A stretch of 7,919 bases of DNA from Candidatus Atribacteria bacterium. GTDB taxonomy: Bacteria; Atribacterota; Atribacteria; Atribacterales; Caldatribacteriaceae. Position 1 is the first letter of the stretch, and every line of letters starts with the position of its first letter. The stretch lies in the NCBI GenBank assembly GCA_029982105.1, contig JARRCQ010000065.1, positions 1 to 7,919 on the forward strand, read 5' to 3'. The position numbers and the translations under genes are program-made. This document shows, piece by piece, positions 1 through 6,688 of this stretch. The notes under the pieces were generated by a model. The model was not told the DNA's origin. It was given only the letters and a program-made list of their open reading frames with translations, and made no database searches.

Positions 1-45
1 GAGATCGCCACGGGAAGCGACAATACGACCCTCGCGATGACAAAA
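1..45 (+). repeat. Copy 1 of a 45-bp dispersed repeat, at the window edge
   Basis: This segment matches 6936-6980 read on the minus strand, with no gaps over 45 positions and about 31 identities. Most differences are transitions. Both copies begin GAGATCG and share the core ACCCT and the late TGACA. In this copy ATCGC (4-8) can pair with GCGAT (34-38), so the ends are self-complementary. This resembles the common intergenic palindromic repeats of the form GAGATYGCCACG...CGCRATGACA seen in many bacterial genomes. The copy may extend beyond the left edge of the window. Confidence 0.5.
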
Positions 46-124
46 TGGGAGATAACAATTATATTAGGGTTTGTGGTTAATCATAAATATTGTCCAGAAA
101 GCAATTGTGGGACATGATGAGGTG

Positions 125-143
125 ATAGGGGGTATCCCCCTAT
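125..143. repeat. Perfect 8-bp hairpin (ATAGGGGG / CCCCCTAT)
   Basis: ATAGGGGG (125-132) and CCCCCTAT (136-143) are exact reverse complements around a 3-nt loop, TAT. It is the second of two hairpins downstream of the last gene of the minus-strand operon. The minus strand has no T-run after it, so it is not a canonical intrinsic terminator. It could still block 3' exonucleases or pause RNA polymerase. A folded structure is plausible; its function is a guess. Confidence 0.5.
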
Positions 144-155
144 AGTCGGGTTTAT

Positions 156-174
156 AGGAGGGCTTCGCCTTCCT
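156..174 (-). terminator. Hairpin just past the regulator stop codon, terminator-like but without a T-run
   Basis: Positions 156-163 pair with 167-174 over 8 bp, with one G-T mismatch in DNA terms, around a 3-nt loop. It begins 5 nt downstream of the IclR TAA (180-182) on the minus strand, where an operon-end structure is expected. The RNA after it starts ATAAACCC, not a uridine tract. It may therefore be a Rho-dependent end or an mRNA 3'-end stabiliser, possibly acting with the hairpin at 125-143. Confidence 0.4.
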
Positions 175-179
175 CATAG

Positions 180-962
180 TTAGTTAGTGACTGACTTTCT
201 TGGTCCTCCCAAATCCCGAGAGATCGAAGAAGCTATTTTTTGAAGTGAAGACAATATCCCGGGCAGTTTATCCGAAGAAAAATCCTTAAAAAAGCCGGAT
301 ACGCTGAGAGCAGCTACCACTTGCTCACCAAAACTAAATATTGGTGCTCCTACACAGATTATACCCTGTTCATTTTCTTGGTTATCAAGAGCATAACCCT
401 GTTCTCTAACACTCAAAAGCTCCTCTTTAAGTCGGGAAGGTGAGACAATGGTATTTTGAGTTCGAGGAATTAGCTCTACTTCTTTAAGATAGCGGTCAAT
501 ATCTTCTTCGGAAGAATAAGCTAAAAGAACTTTACCTAAGGCAGTGCAATATAGAGGGACTCTCATTCCCACCCGGGAGCGCATTTGCAGAGTCTTTGGC
601 CCTTCCACTTTATCAACATAAATGGCTTCATTACCCTCCCTAATTGCTAAATGAGCCGTTTGGTTAACTTCGTTTACTAACCTAATAAGGTAAGGGTGGG
701 CAACTTCTCTCAAATCAAATCCATTTAGAACGTAGTTGCCCAGCTCCACGAGCTTAATTCCCGGTTTATAACTACTATCGTTGATTCTAGAAATATAACC
801 ATAGTTCACAAAAGTATTCAAGTACCGATAAATAGTAGAAGGATGGAGGTCTATCTTCTGAGAAATCTCCTTAATGGTTATGCCGTTTCTTCCTTCAAAA
901 ACCACTATCTCAAGTATTTTAATGGCTTGTTCTAAGGCACCAATAGAGTTTTTAGGAGACAT
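180..962 (-). CDS. IclR-family transcriptional regulator (KdgR-like role inferred)
   Basis: A 260-aa protein, the usual IclR length. Residues about 8-68 form the N-terminal winged helix-turn-helix, with recognition-helix region LHPSTIYRYLNT at 39-50. Residues about 80-250 form the GAF-like effector domain. It contains the family segments RVPLYCTALGKVLLA (134-148) and ENEQGIICVGAPIF (196-209). IclR proteins are dimeric cytoplasmic regulators that bind small organic or sugar acids, and KdgR-type members respond to 2-keto-3-deoxygluconate. The gene is last in the operon, and its ATG lies 3 nt after the KDG kinase stop. A purine-rich GGAAGG inside the kinase 3' end is about 14 nt from the ATG, so expression probably depends on translational coupling. 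Context suggests it controls the promoter at 6851-6880 and thereby itself. Family assignment is firm; effector and target are inferred. Confidence 0.92.
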   Translation of the reverse strand: MSPKNSIGALEQAIKILEIVVFEGRNGITIKEISQKIDLHPSTIYRYLNTFVNYGYISRINDSSYKPGIKLVELGNYVLNGFDLREVAHPYLIRLVNEVNQTAHLAIREGNEAIYVDKVEGPKTLQMRSRVGMRVPLYCTALGKVLLAYSSEEDIDRYLKEVELIPRTQNTIVSPSRLKEELLSVREQGYALDNQENEQGIICVGAPIFSFGEQVVAALSVSGFFKDFSSDKLPGILSSLQKIASSISRDLGGPRKSVTN

Positions 963-965
963 TAT

Positions 966-1931
966 CTATCTATTTACCTTCCTAGACATAGAAGAAGTTA
1001 CTAAAGCTTCAGCAAAATGACGGTCAAATATGGGCATATCCCCTACCACGCTCATCTTCAAAGAAGCCATAGCATTACCCCACAAGGCAGCTTCTTCCAA
1101 ACTTTTTTTGCCAAGATATCCATACAAAAATCCAGCCACAAAAGCATCTCCTGCTCCTATTCTATCTACTGCTTCAGTGGTAAAGCTGGGCTGGTGCAGA
1201 GAGATATCTCTATCCAACACGAAACATCCTTTTTCTCCAGCAGTCAAAACATATATCTTATCTTCTCCGTAGCGTGAATGAAGAAAGGTTAGTTTCTCCC
1301 AGCAATCTTCGTTTTCCAGTCCCCAAATAATCTGCAAGTCTTCTTCTTTGATAAAGAGGATATCTATAAACTCCATTACCTCTTCCATAAATTTCCGACA
1401 AATCTCCGGGCTCCACAGTTTGCTGCGATAGTTAACATCAAAAGAAACCTGTAAAGTGACAGGTTTAAGTCTGAGTAAGTTCCTCACATTCATATCACAA
1501 ATAGGGCTGAGGGGAGGAGTGATACCGGTAAGATGCAAAAGAGAGCTCTGAGAAAGCAAAGAAAAATCCTCCTCTTTCAGCTCAAAACAGGAAAAGGTAG
1601 AATCTTTTCTATCATAGAGAACTTCGGCTCCTTCTCTTCGATGAGCAAACTCCAGGAAATAAAGGCCCATTCTTCCTTCTTCTGTGAGCTCTAAACGGTC
1701 AACCCCTATCCCAAATCTCCTCAACTCCTGAACAACTCTTCGCCCTAAAAAGTTGTCTGGAAGAGCCCCCAAGAGCTGGGTTTCCAGGCCCAGGATAGAA
1801 CACCCAGCTAAAACATTAGCTTCTGCCCCTCCTATTTCCACTTCCCAGGAGTTACTTTTCAGAAAAGTTTTAAATCGCTCGGGAGTTAAGCGAATCAAAG
1901 GCTCCCCATAGCTCAAAACATCAACTTTCAT
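966..1931 (-). CDS. kdgK: PfkB/ribokinase-family sugar kinase, probable 2-keto-3-deoxygluconate kinase
   Basis: A 321-aa cytoplasmic kinase predicted to phosphorylate KDG to KDPG with ATP. The N-terminal PfkB glycine-rich segment is IGGAEANVLAGCSILG (33-48). The C-terminal signature DRIGAGDAFVAGFLYG is at 256-271, with catalytic base Asp262 and the GAGD anion hole. KDG-kinase-like substrate features are YDRKDST (106-112, Tyr and Arg) and the DxNxRxxLW segment at 165-173 (Asp165, Asn167, Arg169). The ATG is preceded by GGAAGG at 8-nt spacing, supporting this start. It follows the RraA remnant by 24 nt and precedes the IclR gene by 3 nt. Co-location with a mannonate-dehydratase-type enzyme, which makes KDG, supports the substrate. 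Fructokinase or a related 2-keto-3-deoxy sugar kinase remains possible from sequence alone. Confidence 0.85.
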   Translation of the reverse strand: MKVDVLSYGEPLIRLTPERFKTFLKSNSWEVEIGGAEANVLAGCSILGLETQLLGALPDNFLGRRVVQELRRFGIGVDRLELTEEGRMGLYFLEFAHRREGAEVLYDRKDSTFSCFELKEEDFSLLSQSSLLHLTGITPPLSPICDMNVRNLLRLKPVTLQVSFDVNYRSKLWSPEICRKFMEEVMEFIDILFIKEEDLQIIWGLENEDCWEKLTFLHSRYGEDKIYVLTAGEKGCFVLDRDISLHQPSFTTEAVDRIGAGDAFVAGFLYGYLGKKSLEEAALWGNAMASLKMSVVGDMPIFDRHFAEALVTSSMSRKVNR

Positions 1932-1955
1932 AATCTCATCCTTCCAGGTTTTATC

Positions 1956-2174
1956 TTAAGCTCTGCCGTATTTTCTAAAAACCTCCTCAAAAAGAGCCCC
2001 CTTAGCCAGGTCTTCTCTTGATTTCTGCTCTGCCTCTTCCACTTTTTCCGCTTTTATTAACACTTCCTCAGCAATCTCTTTCGGAACAACCATCACTCCG
2101 TCGCAGTCTCCCACTATAAAATCCCCAGGGCGAACTCGCACCTGGGTCTGCAGTTGCCCGGTGAGAGAGACAAG
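1956..2174 (-). pseudogene. C-terminal remnant of an RraA/HMG-aldolase-like protein
   Basis: About 72 codons are open, from just after an in-frame TAG (2175-2177) to the TAA at 1956-1958. The stretch VRVRPGDFIVGDCDGVMVVP, followed by a helical tail EIAEEVLIKAEKVEEAEQKS, matches the C-terminal third of RraA-family proteins (HMG/CHA aldolases, oxaloacetate decarboxylases, RNase E inhibitor RraA), which are usually 200-230 aa. The N-terminal two thirds, including the Gly-rich loop and the Arg-Asp pair that holds the metal, are missing. There is no plausible ribosome site: the only early start is a GTG at 2141 without a Shine-Dalgarno. The upstream permease ends at 2195, so the lost part was probably removed by a deletion at 2175-2194. 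Several RraA relatives cleave or decarboxylate keto acids, so the intact gene may have acted in the same pathway; this is inference. Confidence 0.75.
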
Positions 2175-2194
2175 CTAAATCCAACTTAACTTAT

Positions 2195-3025
2195 CTATCC
2201 CTTCAAAGCTCCACCAGTTAGGCCTTGAATAAGTTGCTTTTGCATAAAGAAAAAAGCTATAATAACAGGTACCGATGCTATAACGGCTCCTGCCATAATA
2301 ACCGGCCAATCAGTCATAAATTCGCCAACCAACGAGCCTAGGGCCACTGGTATTGTTCTTGATGCCTCAGACTTAGTTAAGCTAAGTGCAAACATATACT
2401 CATTCCATGAATTCAAAAAAGCATAAATGCCAGTAGCTACATAACCTGGTCTAGCAAGGGGGTTAACTATTTTCCAAAAAATCAAGAATGGAGAGCATCC
2501 ATCTATTGATGCCGCTTCATCTATCTCTTTTGGAATAGTATCAAAATATGTTTTTAGTGTCCACGTAATAAAAGGCAAATTAAAAGTCAAATAAGCTAAA
2601 ATTAGCCCAGAAATTTTATCAAACAACCCTACATTAACCATTATCTGAAAAAAAGGAACCACTAATAAAGGACCAGGGAAACTCAAACATATAAGAATAA
2701 AAACATTTGTTTGTAATTTACCCCTAAACCGAAACCTTGATAAGCCATATGCTGTTAATCCTCCTATTAAAGTTCCTAAGGCAACCGAAGCGCCGGCAAC
2801 AATGATGCTATTTAAAATATAACTTATAAAATTTCTAGGACCAAACAACTTTTTATATGCCTCCACAGTCCATTTAGTCGGCAAAATGCGCGGAGGGACT
2901 GTCATCGCCTCCCCTAACGACCTAAACGAGGTCAAAACAATCCATGCAAAAGGGAAAAGGACTAACCCTAACAAAAACAAGGCCAATATTGTCCTGAAAA
3001 TCTTAACTGATACTCTTTTGTTCAT
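2195..3025 (-). CDS. ABC sugar transporter permease, MalG/CUT1 type
   Basis: A 276-aa inner-membrane subunit with about six hydrophobic segments. The first runs from about residue 10 to 32, after a short basic N-terminus (MNKRVSVK). The EAA loop that docks the ATPase is EAASIDG at 170-176, followed by FWKIVNPLARPG. The C-terminus LIQGLTGGALKG is typical of MalG-type permeases. I chose ATG 3025 because AGGAGGG (3040-3046) lies upstream and overlaps the stop of the preceding permease, although the 14-nt spacing is long. A start at ATG 3052 would add nine residues (MIRREAKLL) and overlap the previous gene by 8 nt, but has no ribosome site. It forms a heterodimeric channel with the next permease. 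The window holds no ATPase, so a shared MalK/UgpC-type subunit elsewhere is expected. Confidence 0.9.
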   Translation of the reverse strand: MNKRVSVKIFRTILALFLLGLVLFPFAWIVLTSFRSLGEAMTVPPRILPTKWTVEAYKKLFGPRNFISYILNSIIVAGASVALGTLIGGLTAYGLSRFRFRGKLQTNVFILICLSFPGPLLVVPFFQIMVNVGLFDKISGLILAYLTFNLPFITWTLKTYFDTIPKEIDEAASIDGCSPFLIFWKIVNPLARPGYVATGIYAFLNSWNEYMFALSLTKSEASRTIPVALGSLVGEFMTDWPVIMAGAVIASVPVIIAFFFMQKQLIQGLTGGALKG

Positions 3026-3039
3026 CAGAAGTTTAGCTT

Positions 3040-3046
3040 CCCTCCT
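3040..3046 (-). promoter_or_regulatory. Shine-Dalgarno of the MalG-type permease, overlapping the upstream stop
   Basis: AGGAGGG on the minus strand contains the last two bases of the upstream permease TAG (3045-3047), a typical arrangement for translational coupling. It decides between the ATG at 3025 (14 nt downstream) and the ATG at 3052, which lies upstream of it and so cannot use it. Confidence 0.6.
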
Positions 3047-3914
3047 AATCATTTTTAACTACGTTGTATACATATAAGCTTCCAGGTATCAACATTATAA
3101 TCAATAAAAGGATTCCCAATGCGGAACCAACTTCGTACATATTATAATTAAACGCGTATTTATAAATTAATGTAGCCAATACTTGAGTAGTGTTACCTGG
3201 ACCTCCCTGAGTCATTGTTTGTACTATAGTAAAACTATTGAACTGCCAAATAGTGTCAATTAATAACATCACAATTGATACTGCTCTTAAATGGGGAAGC
3301 GTTATATACCAAAATTTCTTTAGCGAACCAGCACCATCAACATCAGCAGCATCATATAATTCTTCAGGAATAGTCTGCAATCCAGCAAGAAAAGTGACCA
3401 TAAGTATGGGAAACCCTCTCCAAATATTAGCTATAATGACCATCGGTAATGCCGTATGCGGATTTCCAAGCCACGAAACATACCTATCAATAAACCCAAA
3501 TCCCTGAAGAAGAGCATTAATAATGCCAAACTGCCCATGGAGCATCCACATCCAAATTATTCCAGGGACAACCGCGGGAAACATCCATGGAATTAGAAAA
3601 CAAACTCTAAAAAAACTCTCCATATATATTTGATGATTAATTAATAAAGCAATGGCCAAGCCCAAAAGATAGTGACCTATCACAGAAAACAGAGCAAAAA
3701 TACAAGTATTCCACAAAGCCTGCCAAACTACAGAATCGTTTAAGATGTTATGGTAGTTTTCAAAGCTCCAACCATTTGGAACTTGTAAGCTATTAACTAA
3801 TGCTAAAGCAGCAGGATAAACGATCAAAACAGCAAGGGCTATTACTCCAGGCAGAACAAAAACATATGGAGCAGCCTTTTCAGAAGACAAAGAAAACCGC
3901 ACCTTGCTACTCAC
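3045..3914 (-). CDS. ABC sugar transporter permease, MalF/CUT1 type
   Basis: A 289-aa inner-membrane permease. The GTG start at 3914 is preceded by AAGGAGG (3923-3929) at 8-nt spacing. The longer open frame from a TTG at 3971 would place a 46-bp palindrome inside the N-terminus and lacks a ribosome site, so it is unlikely. Hydrophobic segments begin at about residue 16 (PYVFVLPGVIALAVLIVYP). The EAA loop is at about 184-213, with DAADVDGAGSLKKFW in place of the usual EAA. The MalF-type segment TQGGPGNTTQVLATLIYKYAF is at 235-255. It pairs with the next gene to form the import channel for the binding protein at 3986-5299. CUT1 transporters carry oligosaccharides, glycerol-phosphate or uronides; the exact substrate cannot be read from this protein. 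Confidence 0.9.
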   Translation of the reverse strand: MSSKVRFSLSSEKAAPYVFVLPGVIALAVLIVYPAALALVNSLQVPNGWSFENYHNILNDSVVWQALWNTCIFALFSVIGHYLLGLAIALLINHQIYMESFFRVCFLIPWMFPAVVPGIIWMWMLHGQFGIINALLQGFGFIDRYVSWLGNPHTALPMVIIANIWRGFPILMVTFLAGLQTIPEELYDAADVDGAGSLKKFWYITLPHLRAVSIVMLLIDTIWQFNSFTIVQTMTQGGPGNTTQVLATLIYKYAFNYNMYEVGSALGILLLIIMLIPGSLYVYNVVKND

Positions 3915-3922
3915 CCCACTCA

Positions 3923-3929
3923 CCTCCTT
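3923..3929 (-). promoter_or_regulatory. Strong Shine-Dalgarno fixing a GTG start for the MalF-type permease
   Basis: AAGGAGG on the minus strand sits 8 nt upstream of GTG (3912-3914), whose product begins MSSKVRFSLSSEKAAPYVF. It is 7 nt downstream of the 46-bp palindrome end, so a folded hairpin would leave the site accessible and possibly aid initiation there. Confidence 0.75.
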
Positions 3930-3936
3930 ATCACAG

Positions 3937-3982
3937 TTGTTAAATCCTTGACCCAGAATATTCTGGGTCAAGGATTTAACAA
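3937..3982. repeat. Perfect 46-bp palindrome between binding protein and permease genes
   Basis: The 23 bases at 3937-3959 are the exact reverse complement of 3960-3982, with no mismatch. The centre is GAATATTC and the inner arm is TTGACCCAG / CTGGGTCAA. In the minus-strand mRNA it can form a stem of about 21 bp with a 4-nt loop. It begins 3 nt after the binding-protein TAA and ends 7 nt before the permease ribosome site. No T-run follows, so it is not a standard terminator. Stem-loops after the binding-protein gene (for example malE-malF) are known to stabilise upstream mRNA or reduce downstream expression, giving excess binding protein. That is the likeliest role. A DNA-level protein site or a small mobile palindrome is the alternative. 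Confidence 0.9.
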
Positions 3983-3985
3983 TCC

Positions 3986-5299
3986 TTACTCCACAGGATA
4001 AATAAGATTTCCCTTATCTCCTAAAATTTCTTTTATTTTCTTAGCAGCTTGGCTTACTGCTTTCTCCGGTGTTAAGGTTCCAATCAACATCTCCTGCCAA
4101 GCTACACCCCATCCCTGGTCTCTACATCTCAGCCATTCTGGCAAAAGCATTTCCGGGGCAGAGAAATATGCATATTTCTGCTGTTCAGCAAATATACTCA
4201 TATAAGGATTATCTTTAACCCTCGGATCATTGGCTGCGGTCTGGGTCAATGCTCCATAACCAGCAGCAGCCATTTCAACACCAATATCAATTGTAAGAAA
4301 CTTCAAGAATTCATATGCTTCGTCAGGATATTGTGTATTCGCACTAATTGCAGTAACCAAGGGAGCAACTCTCAGCGTGGGCATCTCTCCAGTAGGGGTA
4401 GGGTGTTGACTAATGTTAAACGTCGCATCAGGATTGGCAGCTTTAATGGTGGCCATTCCCCAGGGACCTGTAGTAATCATAGCAACTTTCCCTTGTGCAA
4501 ACAAGCTAATCAAGTCAGGATATGCTAGCTCTGCAGTATTAGGGGGCACTGCGCCTTCGTCAACGAATCTTCTTAAATATCTCCACGCCTTGAGCGAATC
4601 TGGACTATTAACAAGAATATCCCATGTATTGTTTTTTTCCCTATTTAACCTAAGTATACGTCCTTCAGGACCAGCATTGCTCATGTAGTGCTCTGCCCGT
4701 ATAGCATGCACTGGCTTACCGTATAAGCCCATTCCGTATTGACCAATTTCGGGCTTGGTTAGTTGAATCGCGTAATTCAATAACTCATCCCATGTTTTTG
4801 GGGGATTATCAGGATCTAACCCCACGTCTTTGAAAAGATCGGGATTAAAATAAAGAGCATCCGTGGCGCCATAAAGTGGTAAACCATACATTTTACCATC
4901 CAACCCCGTCGCACATTCAAGATCAAAAAACTCCTCATCTAACTTATCTGCCATAACTCGGTCAGTTATGTCTAAAAGATGGCCTTCTGAAGCCATTGGT
5001 TCAATTCCCATTGCTTGTAAGCCAACGACATCAGGCAACATTCCAGATCTGGCATATGTAACAACTTTTTGGGATACCTGTTCATTGGGTACGGCCTCAA
5101 CCTCTATTTTAATGTTCGGATGCAGCTCCTCAAATTTTTTTATACCGTCTAGAATTATCGTTCTAGATGGCTCTTCCAATACACTGTGTGTCAGATATCT
5201 AATTGTTGTTACTTCATTTGCTGCTAAACCAACACCGGAGACAGCCAAAAAAACACAAACAGTCAACATCAACAAACTAGTTCTATTTTTCAGAAACAT
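3986..5299 (-). CDS. ABC transporter solute-binding protein, family 1 (CUT1 sugar type)
   Basis: A 437-aa secreted or periplasmic protein. Residues 1-27 look like a signal peptide: basic MFLKNR, a hydrophobic core, and a probable cleavage site near GLAA-N. Cys15 (LTVC) lies inside the hydrophobic core and does not fit a lipobox, so a free periplasmic protein is more likely than a lipoprotein. The mature part has the family-1 pattern: IRYLTHS, GIKKFEELHPNIKIEVEAVP, PDVVGLQ, GKMYGLPLYGATDALYFNPDLF, TWDELL and KVAMITTGPWGMATIK. ATG 5299 is chosen because GAAGGGAG (5309-5316) is 9 nt upstream. The in-frame ATG at 5308 directly abuts that site, and a TTG at 5347 has none. It delivers substrate to the two downstream permeases. 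Context suggests a uronate, aldonate or uronide; glucuronides or other oligosaccharides cannot be excluded. Confidence 0.9.
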   Translation of the reverse strand: MFLKNRTSLLMLTVCVFLAVSGVGLAANEVTTIRYLTHSVLEEPSRTIILDGIKKFEELHPNIKIEVEAVPNEQVSQKVVTYARSGMLPDVVGLQAMGIEPMASEGHLLDITDRVMADKLDEEFFDLECATGLDGKMYGLPLYGATDALYFNPDLFKDVGLDPDNPPKTWDELLNYAIQLTKPEIGQYGMGLYGKPVHAIRAEHYMSNAGPEGRILRLNREKNNTWDILVNSPDSLKAWRYLRRFVDEGAVPPNTAELAYPDLISLFAQGKVAMITTGPWGMATIKAANPDATFNISQHPTPTGEMPTLRVAPLVTAISANTQYPDEAYEFLKFLTIDIGVEMAAAGYGALTQTAANDPRVKDNPYMSIFAEQQKYAYFSAPEMLLPEWLRCRDQGWGVAWQEMLIGTLTPEKAVSQAAKKIKEILGDKGNLIYPVE

Positions 5300-5308
5300 A
5301 AGACTCAT

Positions 5309-5316
5309 CTCCCTTC
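5309..5316 (-). promoter_or_regulatory. Shine-Dalgarno deciding the binding-protein start
   Basis: GAAGGGAG on the minus strand lies 9 nt before ATG 5299 but immediately before ATG 5308, where spacing would be zero. This favours the start that also gives the cleaner signal peptide (MFLKNRTSLL). Confidence 0.65.
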
Positions 5317-5446
5317 GTTTATTCTTCTTGCTTAAAGATCTTAACAATCCAGTATTTAATTTTAAAAATTCATTTTTAAACCATGCATCACCTTCCTTTA
5401 ATAAGTATTTTAAGTGAGAATAAATCTTTAATCCCTAACCGGATAC

Positions 5447-5462
5447 AAGCAACTCCTTGCTT
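5447..5462. repeat. 6-bp hairpin, second of a tandem pair in the dehydratase-binding protein spacer
   Basis: AAGCAA (5447-5452) and TTGCTT (5457-5462) are exact reverse complements around the 4-nt loop CTCC. It abuts the hairpin at 5463-5484, making two stem-loops in a row in the minus-strand transcript, 14 nt after the dehydratase stop. No T-run follows. Confidence 0.45.
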
Positions 5463-5484
5463 CAGCATGAAGTTTACCATGCTG
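5463..5484. repeat. 7-bp hairpin downstream of the dehydratase gene
   Basis: CAGCATG (5463-5469) and CATGCTG (5478-5484) are exact reverse complements around an 8-nt loop. It lies 13 nt downstream of the dehydratase stop in the roughly 200-nt spacer before the binding-protein gene. The tandem hairpins could be an mRNA processing or attenuation point. The rest of the spacer (5317-5446) is AT-rich; I see no clear second promoter there. Confidence 0.5.
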
Positions 5485-5497
5485 GATAAATCTGGTA

Positions 5498-6688
5498 TTA
5501 CCAATCTTGTACACTTCCGTCTTTTCTGCGAGCAACCGGCAAATAACCTCTCTTATAAGGGAATGCTTTTGCGGTCTTTTCGTTGAAATCACAACCTAGA
5601 CCTGGTTTTTCAGAAACCGTCAAATAACCATCCTCAAAAATCGGAAAATCCGTGAAGACCTCATAGGCTTCAGGAAGAAACTCGCATGTTTCCTGTATAC
5701 CAAAGTTTGTTACAGCTAAATCCAAATGAACACTCGCCATATGAGCTATAGGGGAAATATCAGACGGACCATGCCACGCGGTCCGAATGTAATATATTTC
5801 TGCCAAATTGGCAATTTTTTTAGCTTCCGATATTCCTCCTATATGGCTAATGTCACACCTAATAAAATCAATTAATTGATTTTCGAACAGACTTACGCAC
5901 TCCCACTTGCTACTGAATAATTCCCCCATCGCAATCGGAATTGCGCAATCCTGCCTAAGAACACGAAAACTATCTTTGTGCTCCGGACGTAATGGATCTT
6001 CTAAGAAAAAAAGTCGATACGGTTCTAATTGCTTCGCTAAAATTTTAGCCTCTATGGGTGCTAATCTTTCATGCACATCATGAAGCAACTCTAACTCATC
6101 CCCCAATTCAACTCTTAAATACTCAAAGAGTTTAGGTATTGTTCTTAAATATGGTCCTGGCTCCCATTCCTCAACAAAAGGCAAAGAATTGGCATTATCT
6201 TCGCTTACTCCATAAGTACCTTTACAGCCAGGGATCGCCACTTGTATCCTCAAAGCCTTGTAACCCTTCTCAATATACTTCAAGGCATTATCTCTTACTT
6301 CAGCAAAATCTTTCCCTGCAATATGTGTATAACAGAGAGCCTTGTTCCTACTTTTACCGCCCAACAGAGAATAAAGCGGCAAACCAGCCCTTTTCCCTTT
6401 AATGTCCCACAAAGCCATGTCGATACCCGCAAGAGCAGTCATTAATACAGGTCCACCACGCCAGTAAGTACCCCTAAAAATATATTGCCAAATATCTTCT
6501 ATTTGATCGGGATCTTTACCTATTAACAAAGGCACAATGTGTTCTTCTAATGCTTTTGCAACAGCTAATTCTCTGCCGTTCAACGTAGCATCACCCACCC
6601 CATAAATCCCTTCATCAGTTTCTACTTTAACCAACACATAGTTTCTCCCAGGACATGTAATAATAACTTTAATATTACTGATTTTCAT
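5498..6688 (-). CDS. Mannonate dehydratase/RspA-type enolase-superfamily enzyme
   Basis: A 396-aa cytoplasmic enzyme of the mandelate racemase-like ManD subgroup, expected to dehydrate D-mannonate (or a related aldonate such as gluconate) to KDG. The N-terminal capping domain opens MKISNIKVIITCPGRNYVLVK, with GVGDATLNGRELAV at 30-44. Barrel residues match the ManD active site: Arg147 (KALRIQ), Tyr159 (GTYG), Asp204 and His206 (HDVHERL), Glu230 (FLEDP), Glu256 (MGELF) and His306 (AWHGPSD). Asp204, Glu230 and Glu256 would bind Mg2+. The C-terminus PYKRGYLPVARRKDGSVQDW is characteristic of the subgroup. I start at ATG 6688, which follows GGGGAGGA (6695-6702); an in-frame ATG at 6730 lacks a site and adds 14 atypical residues. 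It is the first gene of the operon. Some ManD-fold proteins, including RspA, have very low activity, so the substrate is inferred from the neighbouring KDG kinase. Confidence 0.88.
   Translation of the reverse strand: MKISNIKVIITCPGRNYVLVKVETDEGIYGVGDATLNGRELAVAKALEEHIVPLLIGKDPDQIEDIWQYIFRGTYWRGGPVLMTALAGIDMALWDIKGKRAGLPLYSLLGGKSRNKALCYTHIAGKDFAEVRDNALKYIEKGYKALRIQVAIPGCKGTYGVSEDNANSLPFVEEWEPGPYLRTIPKLFEYLRVELGDELELLHDVHERLAPIEAKILAKQLEPYRLFFLEDPLRPEHKDSFRVLRQDCAIPIAMGELFSSKWECVSLFENQLIDFIRCDISHIGGISEAKKIANLAEIYYIRTAWHGPSDISPIAHMASVHLDLAVTNFGIQETCEFLPEAYEVFTDFPIFEDGYLTVSEKPGLGCDFNEKTAKAFPYKRGYLPVARRKDGSVQDW

Noticed and set aside
3912..3971. A longer N-terminus for the MalF-type permease starting at TTG 3971.
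   Set aside because: It would encode the palindrome as protein (MTQNILGQGF...), has no ribosome site, and the GTG at 3914 has AAGGAGG at 8-nt spacing.
5300..5347. A longer binding-protein start at TTG 5347 (MLRSLSKKNKRRE...).
   Set aside because: No ribosome site precedes it, and it adds a long basic stretch before a normal signal peptide; ATG 5299 has a well-placed site.
4968..5417. A 149-codon plus-strand open frame over the binding-protein 5' region.
   Set aside because: It is antisense to a clear family-1 binding protein, has low-complexity Ser/Thr/Phe composition and no recognisable motif.
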